Assembly (NCBI RefSeq): GCF_002943715.1
Contig: NZ_MQUA01000013.1
Span: forward strand, 1,357,001-1,421,000
Source: Polaribacter filamentus
GTDB lineage: Bacteria; Bacteroidota; Bacteroidia; Flavobacteriales; Flavobacteriaceae
DNA: 64,000 nucleotides
Direction of reading: 5' to 3'
Below the pieces are notes generated by a model that was given only the letters and a program-made list of their open reading frames with translations, had not been told where the DNA came from and ran no database searches. Position numbers and translations under genes: made by a program. Of this stretch, positions 28,395-36,851 are shown piece by piece. Each line of letters begins with the position of its first letter. Positions within the stretch are counted from its first letter, which is position 1.

Positions 28395-29332
28395 TTATTT
28401 TTGAATTAAGAAATCTATTTTTAAGGGAACAATTTTAACGCTTTTTATAAAATCTGGTTGTGTAATTACTTTAGGTATTAAATAAGAAAGATTATTTTTT
28501 TCTGATATTTTAAAATCACATTCCACCGTAAAAGATGTTTTAGAAACTTTTGCGAAATTAGATAAAGCAACAACAAAAACGACTTCCACTTTTTTAGAAA
28601 GTGTTGTTAAATTAACACCTTCAGGAAGATTATTTATTTTAAAAGGAATGGTTAAATTACCTTCTGTAAATCTTTCTACCTTTCCAGAAACGATTGCTTT
28701 TAAAGTAGTAAACTTAAGGTTTTTATATTTTGATGGCTGAATAATATTTGTATTTTGAGAAAAATTTTCTTTTAAATTATTTAATTTAATTCTTTGTAAA
28801 TTAAGATGTACTAATTTTTTTATTTGGTCTTCTGGACCAGAAATAACGATGGAATCTGGAACCACTTTTATATCGCCCAAAAGATCATAACCAATTTGAT
28901 ATTTAATATCTAAATTTGGTTTTAAAGCCACTTTTTTTGAGGTTAATAATCCTAAATTTAAGTAAATAGTATCTTGAAGAATTTCTTGTAATTCAATTCC
29001 CGAATGCAATTGTTTTTGAATTTTTGTAAATTGATTTTTAACTAATAAATAAAACTTCGAATTACTTTTTCGTTGTAAAATGGACGATTCCAAATAGATT
29101 GTTTTATTCGTAAACTTAGAACCTAGAAGTTTAAATCCTGATGCCTTTATGGCAATATCAATTTGTTTAATTGGTGCTTCTTGCAGCAACTTATCTTGTT
29201 GAATATTTTTATAAGCTACAGGATATGAAATAACAGCAGAATACTCTTTAGAAAAGGTTATTAACAACCAAATAATAAAAGAAGCTATTAAAAACCTATA
29301 AATGTTTTTGGTATTTTTCTGGAAGTTTTCAC
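28395..29332 (-). CDS. YbbR/CdaR-like membrane protein, N-terminus disrupted by a one-base deletion
   Basis: YbbR-domain protein: repeated all-beta domains after one membrane helix; relatives regulate diadenylate cyclase in Gram-positives. The uninterrupted frame begins only at a TTG at 29267, inside the membrane helix. Upstream of it the helix continues (NIYRFLIASFIIWLLITF) but ends at a TAA with no start codon. A GTG at 29332 opens KTSRKIPKTFIGF and runs into stops at the same place. Adding one A/T in the run of five at 29290-29294 joins them: KIPKTFIGFLIASFIIWLL, about 312 aa. I infer the real start is GTG 29332. Confidence 0.75.
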
Positions 29333-29375
29333 CTTAAATCTTGTTTTTAGTGCAATCTAGTAAAAAGATATAAAA

Positions 29376-29415
29376 CAAAAAAGTGAGCTTTCACTAAAAA
29401 GAAAAAGCTCACTTT
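29376..29415 (-). terminator. Rho-independent terminator after yajC (leftward)
   Basis: AAAGTGAGCTT (29380-29390) pairs with AAGCTCACTTT (29405-29415); read leftward it is followed by a T-rich stretch. Confidence 0.85.
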
Positions 29416-29436
29416 AATTACCTTAATAAAGTAGTA

Positions 29437-29754
29437 TTATTTAACAGCTGGTGTTAGGTATTTTTTACTTAACTCCATAGAAATTGCAGAACGTTCAAAC
29501 ATAATTTTTCCTGCTCCAGTTTCTATAGTTACAGTGTTTTCTGTAGAATTTATTTCTACTATTTTACCATGTATACCGCTAGAGGTAACGATTTTTGACC
29601 CTTTTTTAATCTCTGCCTGAAAAGATTTTTCTTTCTTTTGACGATTCATTTGTGGTCTTATCATAAAAAAATATAAAACCCCAATCATTGCGACAAAAGG
29701 TAACATTGATGCTAAATTTTCCATACCTATTTGTAATCCTATAGTTAAAAACAT
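29437..29754 (-). CDS. yajC: Preprotein translocase subunit YajC
   Basis: Small inner-membrane partner of SecDF, 105 aa: one membrane helix (MLPFVAMIGVLYFFMIRPQ) and the family block KKGSKIVTSSGIHGKIVEI. Its start is one base from the end of the DUF1573 gene, indicating one transcript. Confidence 0.93.
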   Translation of the reverse strand: MFLTIGLQIGMENLASMLPFVAMIGVLYFFMIRPQMNRQKKEKSFQAEIKKGSKIVTSSGIHGKIVEINSTENTVTIETGAGKIMFERSAISMELSKKYLTPAVK

Positions 29755-29755
29755 A

Positions 29756-30223
29756 TTATTGATTTGCTTTTGGTGTAACCATTCCTTTAATCGTTAAAAT
29801 CTCTCTTCCAGATTCTGTATTAGTCGTTAAAGTAACAGATTTTTGCTGTCTGTTTGGCTTACCGTTTGTATTAAATTTCACTTCTATATCGCCTGTTTCT
29901 CCCGGTTTAATTGGTGCTTTTGGCCAAACAGGAATTGTACAACCACAAGTTGCTTGTGCATTTGTAATTACTAAATCTGTTTTACCAGTGTTTGTAACTT
30001 TAAAAACAGTTTCTACAATATCCCCTTCATTAACAGTACCAAAATCATATTCTGATTTATCAAAAGAAATAGATGCTGTTCCTTTTTCAATTTCTAAATC
30101 TCTAGATTTTGCGTTATCAATATTTTCTTGGTTTATTTTTTTAGCAGCATCACCTCCATTTTTACAAGAAGTAAAAAAACTTGTTGACAAAATAAAAGCA
30201 AATAAAATTGTTATTTTTCTCAT
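29756..30223 (-). CDS. DUF1573 lipoprotein
   Basis: 155 aa with a lipoprotein signal, Cys20 in SFFTSC, and a DUF1573 immunoglobulin-like domain: YDFGTVNEGDIVETVFKVTN, NAQATCGCTIPVWPKAPI, and an Ig-like end GREILTIKGMV. The function of the family is not established; it is widespread in Bacteroidota next to yajC and nusB. Likely periplasm-facing or surface lipoprotein. Confidence 0.88.
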   Translation of the reverse strand: MRKITILFAFILSTSFFTSCKNGGDAAKKINQENIDNAKSRDLEIEKGTASISFDKSEYDFGTVNEGDIVETVFKVTNTGKTDLVITNAQATCGCTIPVWPKAPIKPGETGDIEVKFNTNGKPNRQQKSVTLTTNTESGREILTIKGMVTPKANQ

Positions 30224-30274
30224 GATATTTAAAATTTTTGTAAAAATACTAAATTAATTTTCTAAAACAATAAT

Positions 30275-31213
30275 TTATAGCAAGCCTCTTCCTATTTTAA
30301 CTATTCTTTTATTATTTATAAATTCCTTTGAAATTTTATCTAAAACTCCGTTTATAAAATAACTACTTTTTTCGGTAGAATAATCTTTAGAAATTTCTAT
30401 GTACTCATTAATAGTAACTCTTGTTGGTATTGATGGAAAATTAATAAACTCAGTAATGGCCATTTTTATCAAAATCATGTCTACATCTGCAATTCTATCC
30501 GTTTCCCAGTTTGGAGTTTTCTCTGCAATATCCTCTTCGTAGGTTTTTTGCTTTAAGACTGTTTTCTTGAATAATGCGGATACAAAGTCTTCATCATCTT
30601 TGTCTTTATACAAACTACCAACTACAAAAATTCCAACTTCTTTAAACTTGCTCAAAGATTTTACAACCCATGTATTTACAAAAGGAATATCATCTACCCA
30701 AGAAATCATTTTGTCTTCATAATACTCTGCTAACTTTTCATTAGGGGCAATAATCTCTTTGAAGAAATCAACTACAAAAGCCTTATCAATTTTAAAAGAG
30801 CTTTCTTCTGTAGCTATGTATATTTGATATACATCACTTTTAAGTAATTCATCTAAAATAATTTTCACATACTCCGTATCTAAATCCCAGTTTCTAAGAT
30901 TATTCATCTCAATATAACTCTCAACACTAATGCTCTCTGCAATTGTGTTGATTACTTTATTGTCTAAAAATTTAGTATTAGGATTTAATTCTTCTTTTGT
31001 AACAAGAATTTTCTTTTTGGAAAGCGCAATTCTTTTTGCCGCTAATTTTTGAACTTCAACTAAAAGCTGAATGTTTAAAATGTACAAATCGAACATTTTT
31101 AAAATACTATGTTTTAAAAATTTATCTTCTCTAATAATGTCGTCATTACTAGATTGCTGCATTGCGTATACAGATTGCATTACTTTAACTCGAATATGTC
31201 TTCTGTTAATCAT
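30275..31213 (-). CDS. nusB: Transcription antitermination factor NusB (long Bacteroidota type)
   Basis: 312 aa. The N-terminus INRRHIRVKVMQSVYAMQQS and the C-terminal all-alpha NusB core (TDRIADVDMILIKMAITEF, FPSIPTRVTINEYIEISKDYS, FINGVLDKI) frame an extra central helical region that is normal in this phylum and absent from the 140-aa enterobacterial protein. It binds boxA RNA with NusE in rRNA antitermination. First gene of the leftward block. Confidence 0.94.
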   Translation of the reverse strand: MINRRHIRVKVMQSVYAMQQSSNDDIIREDKFLKHSILKMFDLYILNIQLLVEVQKLAAKRIALSKKKILVTKEELNPNTKFLDNKVINTIAESISVESYIEMNNLRNWDLDTEYVKIILDELLKSDVYQIYIATEESSFKIDKAFVVDFFKEIIAPNEKLAEYYEDKMISWVDDIPFVNTWVVKSLSKFKEVGIFVVGSLYKDKDDEDFVSALFKKTVLKQKTYEEDIAEKTPNWETDRIADVDMILIKMAITEFINFPSIPTRVTINEYIEISKDYSTEKSSYFINGVLDKISKEFINNKRIVKIGRGLL

Positions 31214-31251
31214 TGTAAAGAACTTAAATAAATTGCGTTTTTATTTCGGGG

Positions 31252-31259
31252 CAAAAGTA
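31252..31259 (-). promoter_or_regulatory. -7 box of the nusB promoter (leftward)
   Basis: Plus-strand CAAAAGTA is TACTTTTG leftward, matching TAnnTTTG, about 39 bases before the nusB start. No clear -33 element. Confidence 0.5.
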
Positions 31260-31361
31260 GTACTATTTAAGTTTTATAAGCCCTCTTTTTAATACTTTTT
31301 TAAGAAAAAGATTCGCTTTGAATCACGTATATTCGTAGATTATTTTTTAATCCAATTTTCT

Positions 31362-33116
31362 TTGAAAGCATTACAATATTTAAATAAATATTTTTATAAA
31401 TACAAATGGCGATTTTTAATAGGAATCTTAATCACAGTTATTTCTAAAATAATCGCTTTAAAAGTTCCTAAACTTGTTGGTGATTCTTTAAATATTGTAG
31501 AAGATTATTTAAACGGAATTACGACAAATATCGAAGATGTAAAACATGAGCTTTTCATAAATATACTCCTCATTATGGGTGTTGCGCTTTTTAGTGGTTT
31601 TTTAACTTTTTTAATGAGACAAACCATTATTGTAACTTCTCGTTTAATCGAGTTCGATTTAAAGAACGAAATCTATCAGCAATATCAAAAATTATCGCTT
31701 AATTTTTATAAAAAGAATAGAACTGGCGATTTAATGAATAGAATTAGTGAAGACGTTACAAAAGTTAGAATGTATGTTGGCCCTACTGTAATGTATACTA
31801 CCAATATGGTTGTGCTTTTTGTTGTCTGTTTTGCAGAAATGATTAAAATAGATTTAAAACTAACTTTATATACATTATTACCTTTTCCTTTACTTTCTCT
31901 TTCTGTATTTTTTCTTAGTAAAATTATACATAAAAGAAGTACGGTTGTGCAACAAAACTTATCCAAATTAACCACATTTACACAAGAACTTTTTTCAGGA
32001 ATTGATGTTGTAAAATCTTACGGAATAGAAAAATCTATGACCATGGATTTTGATGAAATTTCTGATGATAACAAAGATAAAAACATCCATTTAGAAAAGG
32101 TAAATGCACTGTTTTATCCCTCTATAATTTTATTAATCGGAATTAGTAATATCATCGTTATTTATGTTGGTGGATTGCAATATATAAATGGTGAGATTCA
32201 GGCCGGAACCATTCTTCAATTTTTATTATATGTAAATTATCTTACTTGGCCAGTGGCAATCGTGGGTTGGGTAACTTCTATGATTCAGCAAGCTGATGCA
32301 TCACAAGCAAGAATAAATGAGTTTTTAAATCAGGCTCCAGAAATTACAAACGAAAATGAATTATCTACAGAAATTTTTGGTAAAGTAACTTTTAAGGACG
32401 TTACTTTTACCTATGACGACACAAATATTACGGCATTAAAAAACATTAATTTTACTGTAAATTCTGGAGAGACAATAGCTATTTTAGGTAAAACGGGCTC
32501 CGGTAAATCTACCATTATTGAATTACTATCAAGGCTATATGACACTAAAAATGGTGTTATTTTATTGGATGATAAACCAATTAAGGAAGCCAATTTATAT
32601 GATGTTAGAAGTCAAATTGGCTTTGTACCTCAAGATCCTTTTTTATTTTCTGATACAATTGAAAATAATATCAAATTCGGAAAAGAAGATGCAACGGAAC
32701 AAGAAATTATAAAAGCGGCTAAAAATGCCGTTGTGCATGATAATATTATGGACTTTACAAGCGGATATAAAACCATTCTTGGTGAGCGTGGCGTAACTTT
32801 ATCTGGCGGACAAAAACAGCGTGTTTCTATTGCCAGAGCGATTATTAAAAATCCTAAAATTTTAATTTTTGATGACTGTTTATCAGCCGTTGACACAGAA
32901 ACTGAAGAAAAAATACTATCAAATTTAGAAAAAGTTTCGAAAAATAAAACAACCTTTATTATTAGTCACAGAATTTCGTCCGCAAAAAATGCGGATAAAA
33001 TTATTGTCCTAGATGCTGGCGAAATTATACAACAAGGAACTCACAATCAATTAATAACAGCAGGCGGATACTATAAAGATTTATACGAACAGCAACTTTT
33101 AGAAAAAGAAAATTAA
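31362..33116 (+). CDS. ABC transporter, fused permease and ATPase (exporter type)
   Basis: 584 aa: six-helix ABC exporter domain (about 15-310) and ATPase with Walker A GKTGSGKST (376-384), Q-loop VPQDPFLFSD, signature LSGGQKQR, Walker B ILIFDDCLSAVD and SHRIS. The start is TTG at 31362: the protein MKALQYLNKYFYKYKWRFL begins there and no ATG lies upstream. Half-transporter of the MsbA/lipid or drug exporter class; substrate unknown. The switch His is present (ISHR). Confidence 0.9.
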   Translation: MKALQYLNKYFYKYKWRFLIGILITVISKIIALKVPKLVGDSLNIVEDYLNGITTNIEDVKHELFINILLIMGVALFSGFLTFLMRQTIIVTSRLIEFDLKNEIYQQYQKLSLNFYKKNRTGDLMNRISEDVTKVRMYVGPTVMYTTNMVVLFVVCFAEMIKIDLKLTLYTLLPFPLLSLSVFFLSKIIHKRSTVVQQNLSKLTTFTQELFSGIDVVKSYGIEKSMTMDFDEISDDNKDKNIHLEKVNALFYPSIILLIGISNIIVIYVGGLQYINGEIQAGTILQFLLYVNYLTWPVAIVGWVTSMIQQADASQARINEFLNQAPEITNENELSTEIFGKVTFKDVTFTYDDTNITALKNINFTVNSGETIAILGKTGSGKSTIIELLSRLYDTKNGVILLDDKPIKEANLYDVRSQIGFVPQDPFLFSDTIENNIKFGKEDATEQEIIKAAKNAVVHDNIMDFTSGYKTILGERGVTLSGGQKQRVSIARAIIKNPKILIFDDCLSAVDTETEEKILSNLEKVSKNKTTFIISHRISSAKNADKIIVLDAGEIIQQGTHNQLITAGGYYKDLYEQQLLEKEN

Positions 33117-33125
33117 TCTTTAACA

Positions 33126-33154
33126 TTGCTGCGTAAAATATTTTATTAGATTTG
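33126..33154 (+). promoter_or_regulatory. Promoter of the PUR-family gene
   Basis: TTG (33126-33128), an 18-base spacer, and TAGATTTG (33147-33154) fit the Bacteroidota consensus. Confidence 0.65.
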
Positions 33155-33196
33155 TAAGCATAACAAACAATTTATAACAACTATTTAAAAGAATAT

Positions 33197-33559
33197 ATGG
33201 CAGAGAGAGTTGAACAGGAAGAAATTTTTTCACAGGTATTAAGAGCAGGAAGAAGAACCTATTTTTTTGACGTTAGAGCAACAAAAGCAGATGACTATTA
33301 TTTAACGGTTACAGAAAGTAAAAAATTCACGCATGACGATGGTACTTTCCATTATCAGAAACACAAAATTTACCTGTATAAAGAAGATTTTACAGATTTT
33401 CATGAAATGCTAGGTAAAGCTACAGACTACATTCTTAACGAAAAAGGGAATGAAGTAATTAGCGAACGTCATCAAAAAGATTTTAAGAAAGAAGAAACTG
33501 AAACGGAAGAAACTACCTCTACAGATAGTTTTACAGACATTTCTTTTGATGATATTTAG
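33197..33559 (+). CDS. PUR-family DNA/RNA-binding protein (DUF3276)
   Basis: 120 aa. The PUR fold region FSQVLRAGRRTYFFDVRATK, DYYLTVTESKK and HYQKHKIYLYKEDF is followed by an acidic Thr/Glu tail. Single PUR domains of this kind form dimers resembling eukaryotic Pur-alpha and bind nucleic acid. Cytoplasmic; cellular role in bacteria uncertain. It has its own promoter and a terminator shared with menF. Confidence 0.9.
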   Translation: MAERVEQEEIFSQVLRAGRRTYFFDVRATKADDYYLTVTESKKFTHDDGTFHYQKHKIYLYKEDFTDFHEMLGKATDYILNEKGNEVISERHQKDFKKEETETEETTSTDSFTDISFDDI

Positions 33560-33646
33560 GGGCTAAAACCTTTTCTATTTGATTTAGTTTGATAAAAAAC
33601 AAAGCTAAATAAACAATTTTTAATTCTAGTTTATTTTATATTTAAG

Positions 33647-33679
33647 AAATCGCAACCTTAATTGTTTGCGATTTTTTTT
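33647..33679. terminator. Terminator between convergent PUR gene and menF
   Basis: AAATCGCAA (33647-33655) pairs with TTGCGATTT (33666-33674), then T-run to 33679. It directly abuts the menF stop codon. Confidence 0.85.
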
Positions 33680-34735
33680 ATAAAACACGTTTCATAACGT
33701 TGCTTTTTGAAACGGTTTCCTCCCACTCTTTTGCAGCATTACTGTCTTTTGTAATTCCGCCACCAATAAATATAGATGCGTTGTTTTTGTTGATGCTCAT
33801 ACATCTTAAATTCACAAACAAAGAGGAACTTGGGGTTTTAAACGTTGAACTTTGAAGGTTTAGTTCTCCTAAAAAACCTGTATAAAAACTTCTTTTATAA
33901 TTTTCGTTTTCTAAAATAAACTTTTTTGACTTTTCTCTTGGCATACCACAAACTGCCGGAGTTGGATGCAATGCGCTAACCAACGTTTTTAAGCTTGATT
34001 TTTCGTTTAAAACACCCGTAACTTTCGTTTTTAAATGCAACAAACTACCTGCTTTTACAGTTTCTGTTTTATCAATTTTTAAATTTGATGAAATGCCTGA
34101 TAATTGACTTTCTATAAAGTCGGTAACTAGTTGTTGTTCATTTAATTCTTTACTTTTCCAAACAATATTTTCGGTATCTTTATACAATTGAGTTCCTGCT
34201 AAAGACATCGTTGTAAAAACTGAATCCTTAATTTCCAAAAGCGTTTCCGGAGTTGCCCCAAGCCACAAACCAATTTTTGGATGAAACCAAACATACACAA
34301 AAGCATTTTTATAATTCTGCAATAATTTCTGATAAATCACTACTAAATTAAAATCATCAATTTTAACTTGTTCAGTTCTTGAAACAACCACTTTCTTTAA
34401 ATCATTTTTTTTGATTTCTTCAATTGTTTTTTCAACCAGTTTAATATGAGTTTCTTTGGCAGCTTCATCCGCAAAAAAAGTTTTTTCTTCGTCAATAAAA
34501 GCATCCAAAGAAATATTTTCTGTAATAAAGTCCGATGTTTCTAAAGGAAATAAAATTGATTTTTGCTGATTATCAAAAGGTGCAAACACAAAACCAGATT
34601 CAGAAAAATCATCGGTATAAAACAGCCTTTCCACATTCATAAAGAAACCAGAAACATACTCTGAATTTGGTTTTCTATAAACTACAAAAGGTCTATTTTC
34701 TTGTAGAAAAGTAGTAATTTTTTAAAAATTTCCAA
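33678..34735 (-). CDS. menF: Isochorismate synthase, N-terminus disrupted by a one-base deletion
   Basis: Converts chorismate to isochorismate, the entry to menaquinone. The clean frame from ATG 34640 has 320 aa and carries VVVSRTEQVK, WLGATPETLLE, LHPTPAVCGMPR, GFLGEL and FVNLRCMSI, the chorismate-binding core. The same frame continues upstream with KITTFLQENRPFVVYRKPN, which resembles family N-termini, but stops at a TAA with no start. A TTG at 34735 in the other frame reads EIFKK; one extra A in the A6 run at 34718-34723 joins it as MEIFKKITTFLQENRP, 352 aa. That TTG overlaps the upstream thioesterase's end region within two bases, as expected in a tight operon. Confidence 0.85.
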
Positions 34736-34736
34736 A

Positions 34737-35153
34737 CTATTTTTTGTCTAAAATAATATTGGTAAGTTTACAAATAGAAATTAAATTATCTTCTTCATCT
34801 ACGATTTTAATTTCCCATAGATGCGTTGTTTTTCCTTGATGAATTGGTTTTGCAATACCATAAACAACACCTTCCTTTTTACTTTTTACATGGTTAATAC
34901 TTAACTCAATTCCTTTTACAATCTTTGTTTTTACATCCACAAAAAGTGCAGATGCACAACTACCAACGGTTTCTGCTAAAGCAGCAGTTGCGCCACCATG
35001 TAAAATTCCATACGGTTGATGTACCTTAGAATTTACAGGCATTTTTGCTGTAACATAATCAATACCAACATCTACAAACTCAATTTGTAGCGTTTCCATT
35101 AAGGTGTTTTTATTAAGATTGTTTAAAATTTCTAAGGTTTTTATTTTATCCAT
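34737..35153 (-). CDS. Hotdog-fold thioesterase (PaaI/MenI-like)
   Basis: 138 aa from ATG 35153 (MDKIKTLEILNNLNKN); the frame is open to an ATG at 35186 but the extra MRIFNPLNLLL lies close to the promoter region. The hotdog signature PYGILHGGATAALAETVGSC carries the HGG and catalytic Glu. It directly precedes menF on one transcript, so the likely substrate is 1,4-dihydroxy-2-naphthoyl-CoA in menaquinone synthesis (MenI role, inference). General acyl-CoA thioesterase is the alternative. Confidence 0.87.
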   Translation of the reverse strand: MDKIKTLEILNNLNKNTLMETLQIEFVDVGIDYVTAKMPVNSKVHQPYGILHGGATAALAETVGSCASALFVDVKTKIVKGIELSINHVKSKKEGVVYGIAKPIHQGKTTHLWEIKIVDEEDNLISICKLTNIILDKK

Positions 35154-35197
35154 TAACAACAAATTTAAAGGGTTAAAAATACGCATTATTTTTTTTG

Positions 35198-35205
35198 TAT
35201 TTTTG
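35198..35205 (+). promoter_or_regulatory. -7 box TATTTTTG upstream of the pRiA4b ORF-3-like gene
   Basis: Matches TAnnTTTG, 24 bases before the ATG. No -33 partner is clear in this T-rich stretch. Confidence 0.4.
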
Positions 35206-35228
35206 TATTAATATTTTGATTAAATTTT

Positions 35229-35735
35229 ATGTATAAAATACGAATTATTTTAGATACCAAAGAAGATGTTATTAGAACTATTTTGGTTGATGAGAGTGTT
35301 AGTTTAGAAAGTTTACACGCAACAATTATCGCATCTTTTGGTTTTGAAGGGCAACAAATGGCCTCTTTTTACAGAACGGATGACGAATGGAATCAAGGTG
35401 AAGAAATTCCATTATTTAACATGGCAGAGGCTGGTGAAGAAATTTCTATGCAAACTTGTTTCGTGAAAGAAATTTTACCAGAAGAAAACAGTAAACTTAT
35501 TTATGTTTACGATTTCTTAAAAATGTGGACATTTTATGTGGATGTAGTAGAAATTTCATCAGAAATAAAAGAAAATCTACCAGAAACAATTTTATCTTTT
35601 GGAGAAATTCCAGAAAAAGAACCTAAAAAAGAATTTATTTCCGAAAACTTAAATGATGAGTTTGATGAGGAAGATATTGATGATTTAGATGAAAATTATG
35701 GGCATTTTGATGATTACGATTTTAATGAATATTAA
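35229..35735 (+). CDS. pRiA4b ORF-3 / IS1096 TnpR-family protein
   Basis: 168 aa. The N-terminal part (MYKIRIILDTKEDVIRTILV, LHATIIASFGFEGQQMASFY, YVYDFLKMWTFYVDV) matches the PF07929 family. The C-terminal 40 residues are very acidic (DEFDEEDIDDLDENYG). Despite the family name there is no sign of a mobile element here; it looks like a stable flavobacterial gene. Function unknown. Confidence 0.8.
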   Translation: MYKIRIILDTKEDVIRTILVDESVSLESLHATIIASFGFEGQQMASFYRTDDEWNQGEEIPLFNMAEAGEEISMQTCFVKEILPEENSKLIYVYDFLKMWTFYVDVVEISSEIKENLPETILSFGEIPEKEPKKEFISENLNDEFDEEDIDDLDENYGHFDDYDFNEY

Positions 35736-35892
35736 CAAAAAAGAGTAAATGAAAAACGTGTAATCTGTTAATTGTGCATATACTTGTATAAACGTTTATT
35801 TTTATTTCACGATTAAACCATTACACTTTTAAACAAATAAACGCTTTTTACAAAAAAATAATTAAACATTTTTTAAGTAACAAAATTGTAAA

Positions 35893-35921
35893 TTAGTCGT
35901 CTAAATGCTATAACCGACTAA
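35893..35921 (+). promoter_or_regulatory. Inverted repeat just upstream of an ABC transporter start
   Basis: TTAGTCG (35893-35899) and CGACTAA (35915-35921) form a 7-bp inverted repeat with a 15-base centre, ending 10 bases before the TTG start at 35932. It could be an operator or a leader hairpin. No T-run follows at the right place for a terminator. Confidence 0.35.
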
Positions 35922-35931
35922 AACAATTTTT

Positions 35932-36831
35932 TTGGAAACAATCTTATCTCTCAAAAACCTCGATAAAAAATACGGAGCCGTTCACGCTGTAAACAACCTT
36001 TCTTTTGATATTCAAAAAGGAAATGTATATGGTATTTTAGGTCCAAACGGAAGCGGAAAATCTACCACTTTAGGTATTATTTTAAATGTTGTAAACAGAA
36101 CTTCTGGCGAGTTTTCTTGGTTTAATGGGAAATTAACAACTCACGAAGCCTTAAAAAAAGTTGGTGCAATTATAGAGCGACCAAATTTTTATCCTTATAT
36201 GACTGCAACTCAGAATCTAGCGCTGATTTGTAAAATAAAAGGAATATCCACAGAAAAAATCGACGAAAAATTAACCACTGTAAATCTTTTTGAAAGAAGA
36301 CACAGCAAATTTAGCACGTTTTCTTTAGGAATGAAACAACGTTTAGCAATTGCTTCTGCGTTGTTAAATGATCCTGAAATTTTAATTTTAGACGAACCTA
36401 CAAACGGTTTAGATCCCCAAGGAATTCATGAAATTAGACAAATTATAAAAACCATTGCGGCAAACGGTACTACCATTTTATTAGCGTCACATCTGTTAGA
36501 TGAAGTTGAAAAAGTATGTTCTCATGTGGTGGTTATTAGAAAGGGTATAAAATTATATAGTGGTCGCGTTGATCAAATGACTGCGTCTAACGGTTTGTTA
36601 GAACTTAAAGTTGATGAAAAAGAAGATGAATTAATTAAATTATTAGAAAACCATGAAGCAATTGGTAAAATTACCAAAGATCATGAAACACTCATTGCTA
36701 CTTTAAATTGCTCTATCTCATCCGCAGAAATAAATACTTATTTGTTTAAAAACGGAATTGTTTTATCACATTTGGTAAAGCGTAAACCAAGTTTAGAGCA
36801 ACAATTTTTAGATTTAACCAACAACAATTAA
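35932..36831 (+). CDS. ABC-2 type transporter ATP-binding protein
   Basis: 299 aa. Walker A GPNGSGKST (37-45), signature FSLGMKQRLAIASALL, Walker B LILDEPTNGLDPQG, switch ASHLLDEVE. Starts at TTG 35932 (METILSLKNLDKKYG); no ATG is available. The C-terminal 80 residues form the regulatory extension seen in BcrA/DrrA-type ATPases. It pairs with the permease 20 bases downstream. Confidence 0.92.
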   Translation: METILSLKNLDKKYGAVHAVNNLSFDIQKGNVYGILGPNGSGKSTTLGIILNVVNRTSGEFSWFNGKLTTHEALKKVGAIIERPNFYPYMTATQNLALICKIKGISTEKIDEKLTTVNLFERRHSKFSTFSLGMKQRLAIASALLNDPEILILDEPTNGLDPQGIHEIRQIIKTIAANGTTILLASHLLDEVEKVCSHVVVIRKGIKLYSGRVDQMTASNGLLELKVDEKEDELIKLLENHEAIGKITKDHETLIATLNCSISSAEINTYLFKNGIVLSHLVKRKPSLEQQFLDLTNNN

Positions 36832-36851
36832 TCAACTAAAAATATTAAGTC

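Noticed and set aside
35229..35735. Mobile element cargo, from the family name IS1096 TnpR
   Set aside because: No transposase, inverted ends or target duplication around it; the family is widespread as a chromosomal gene.
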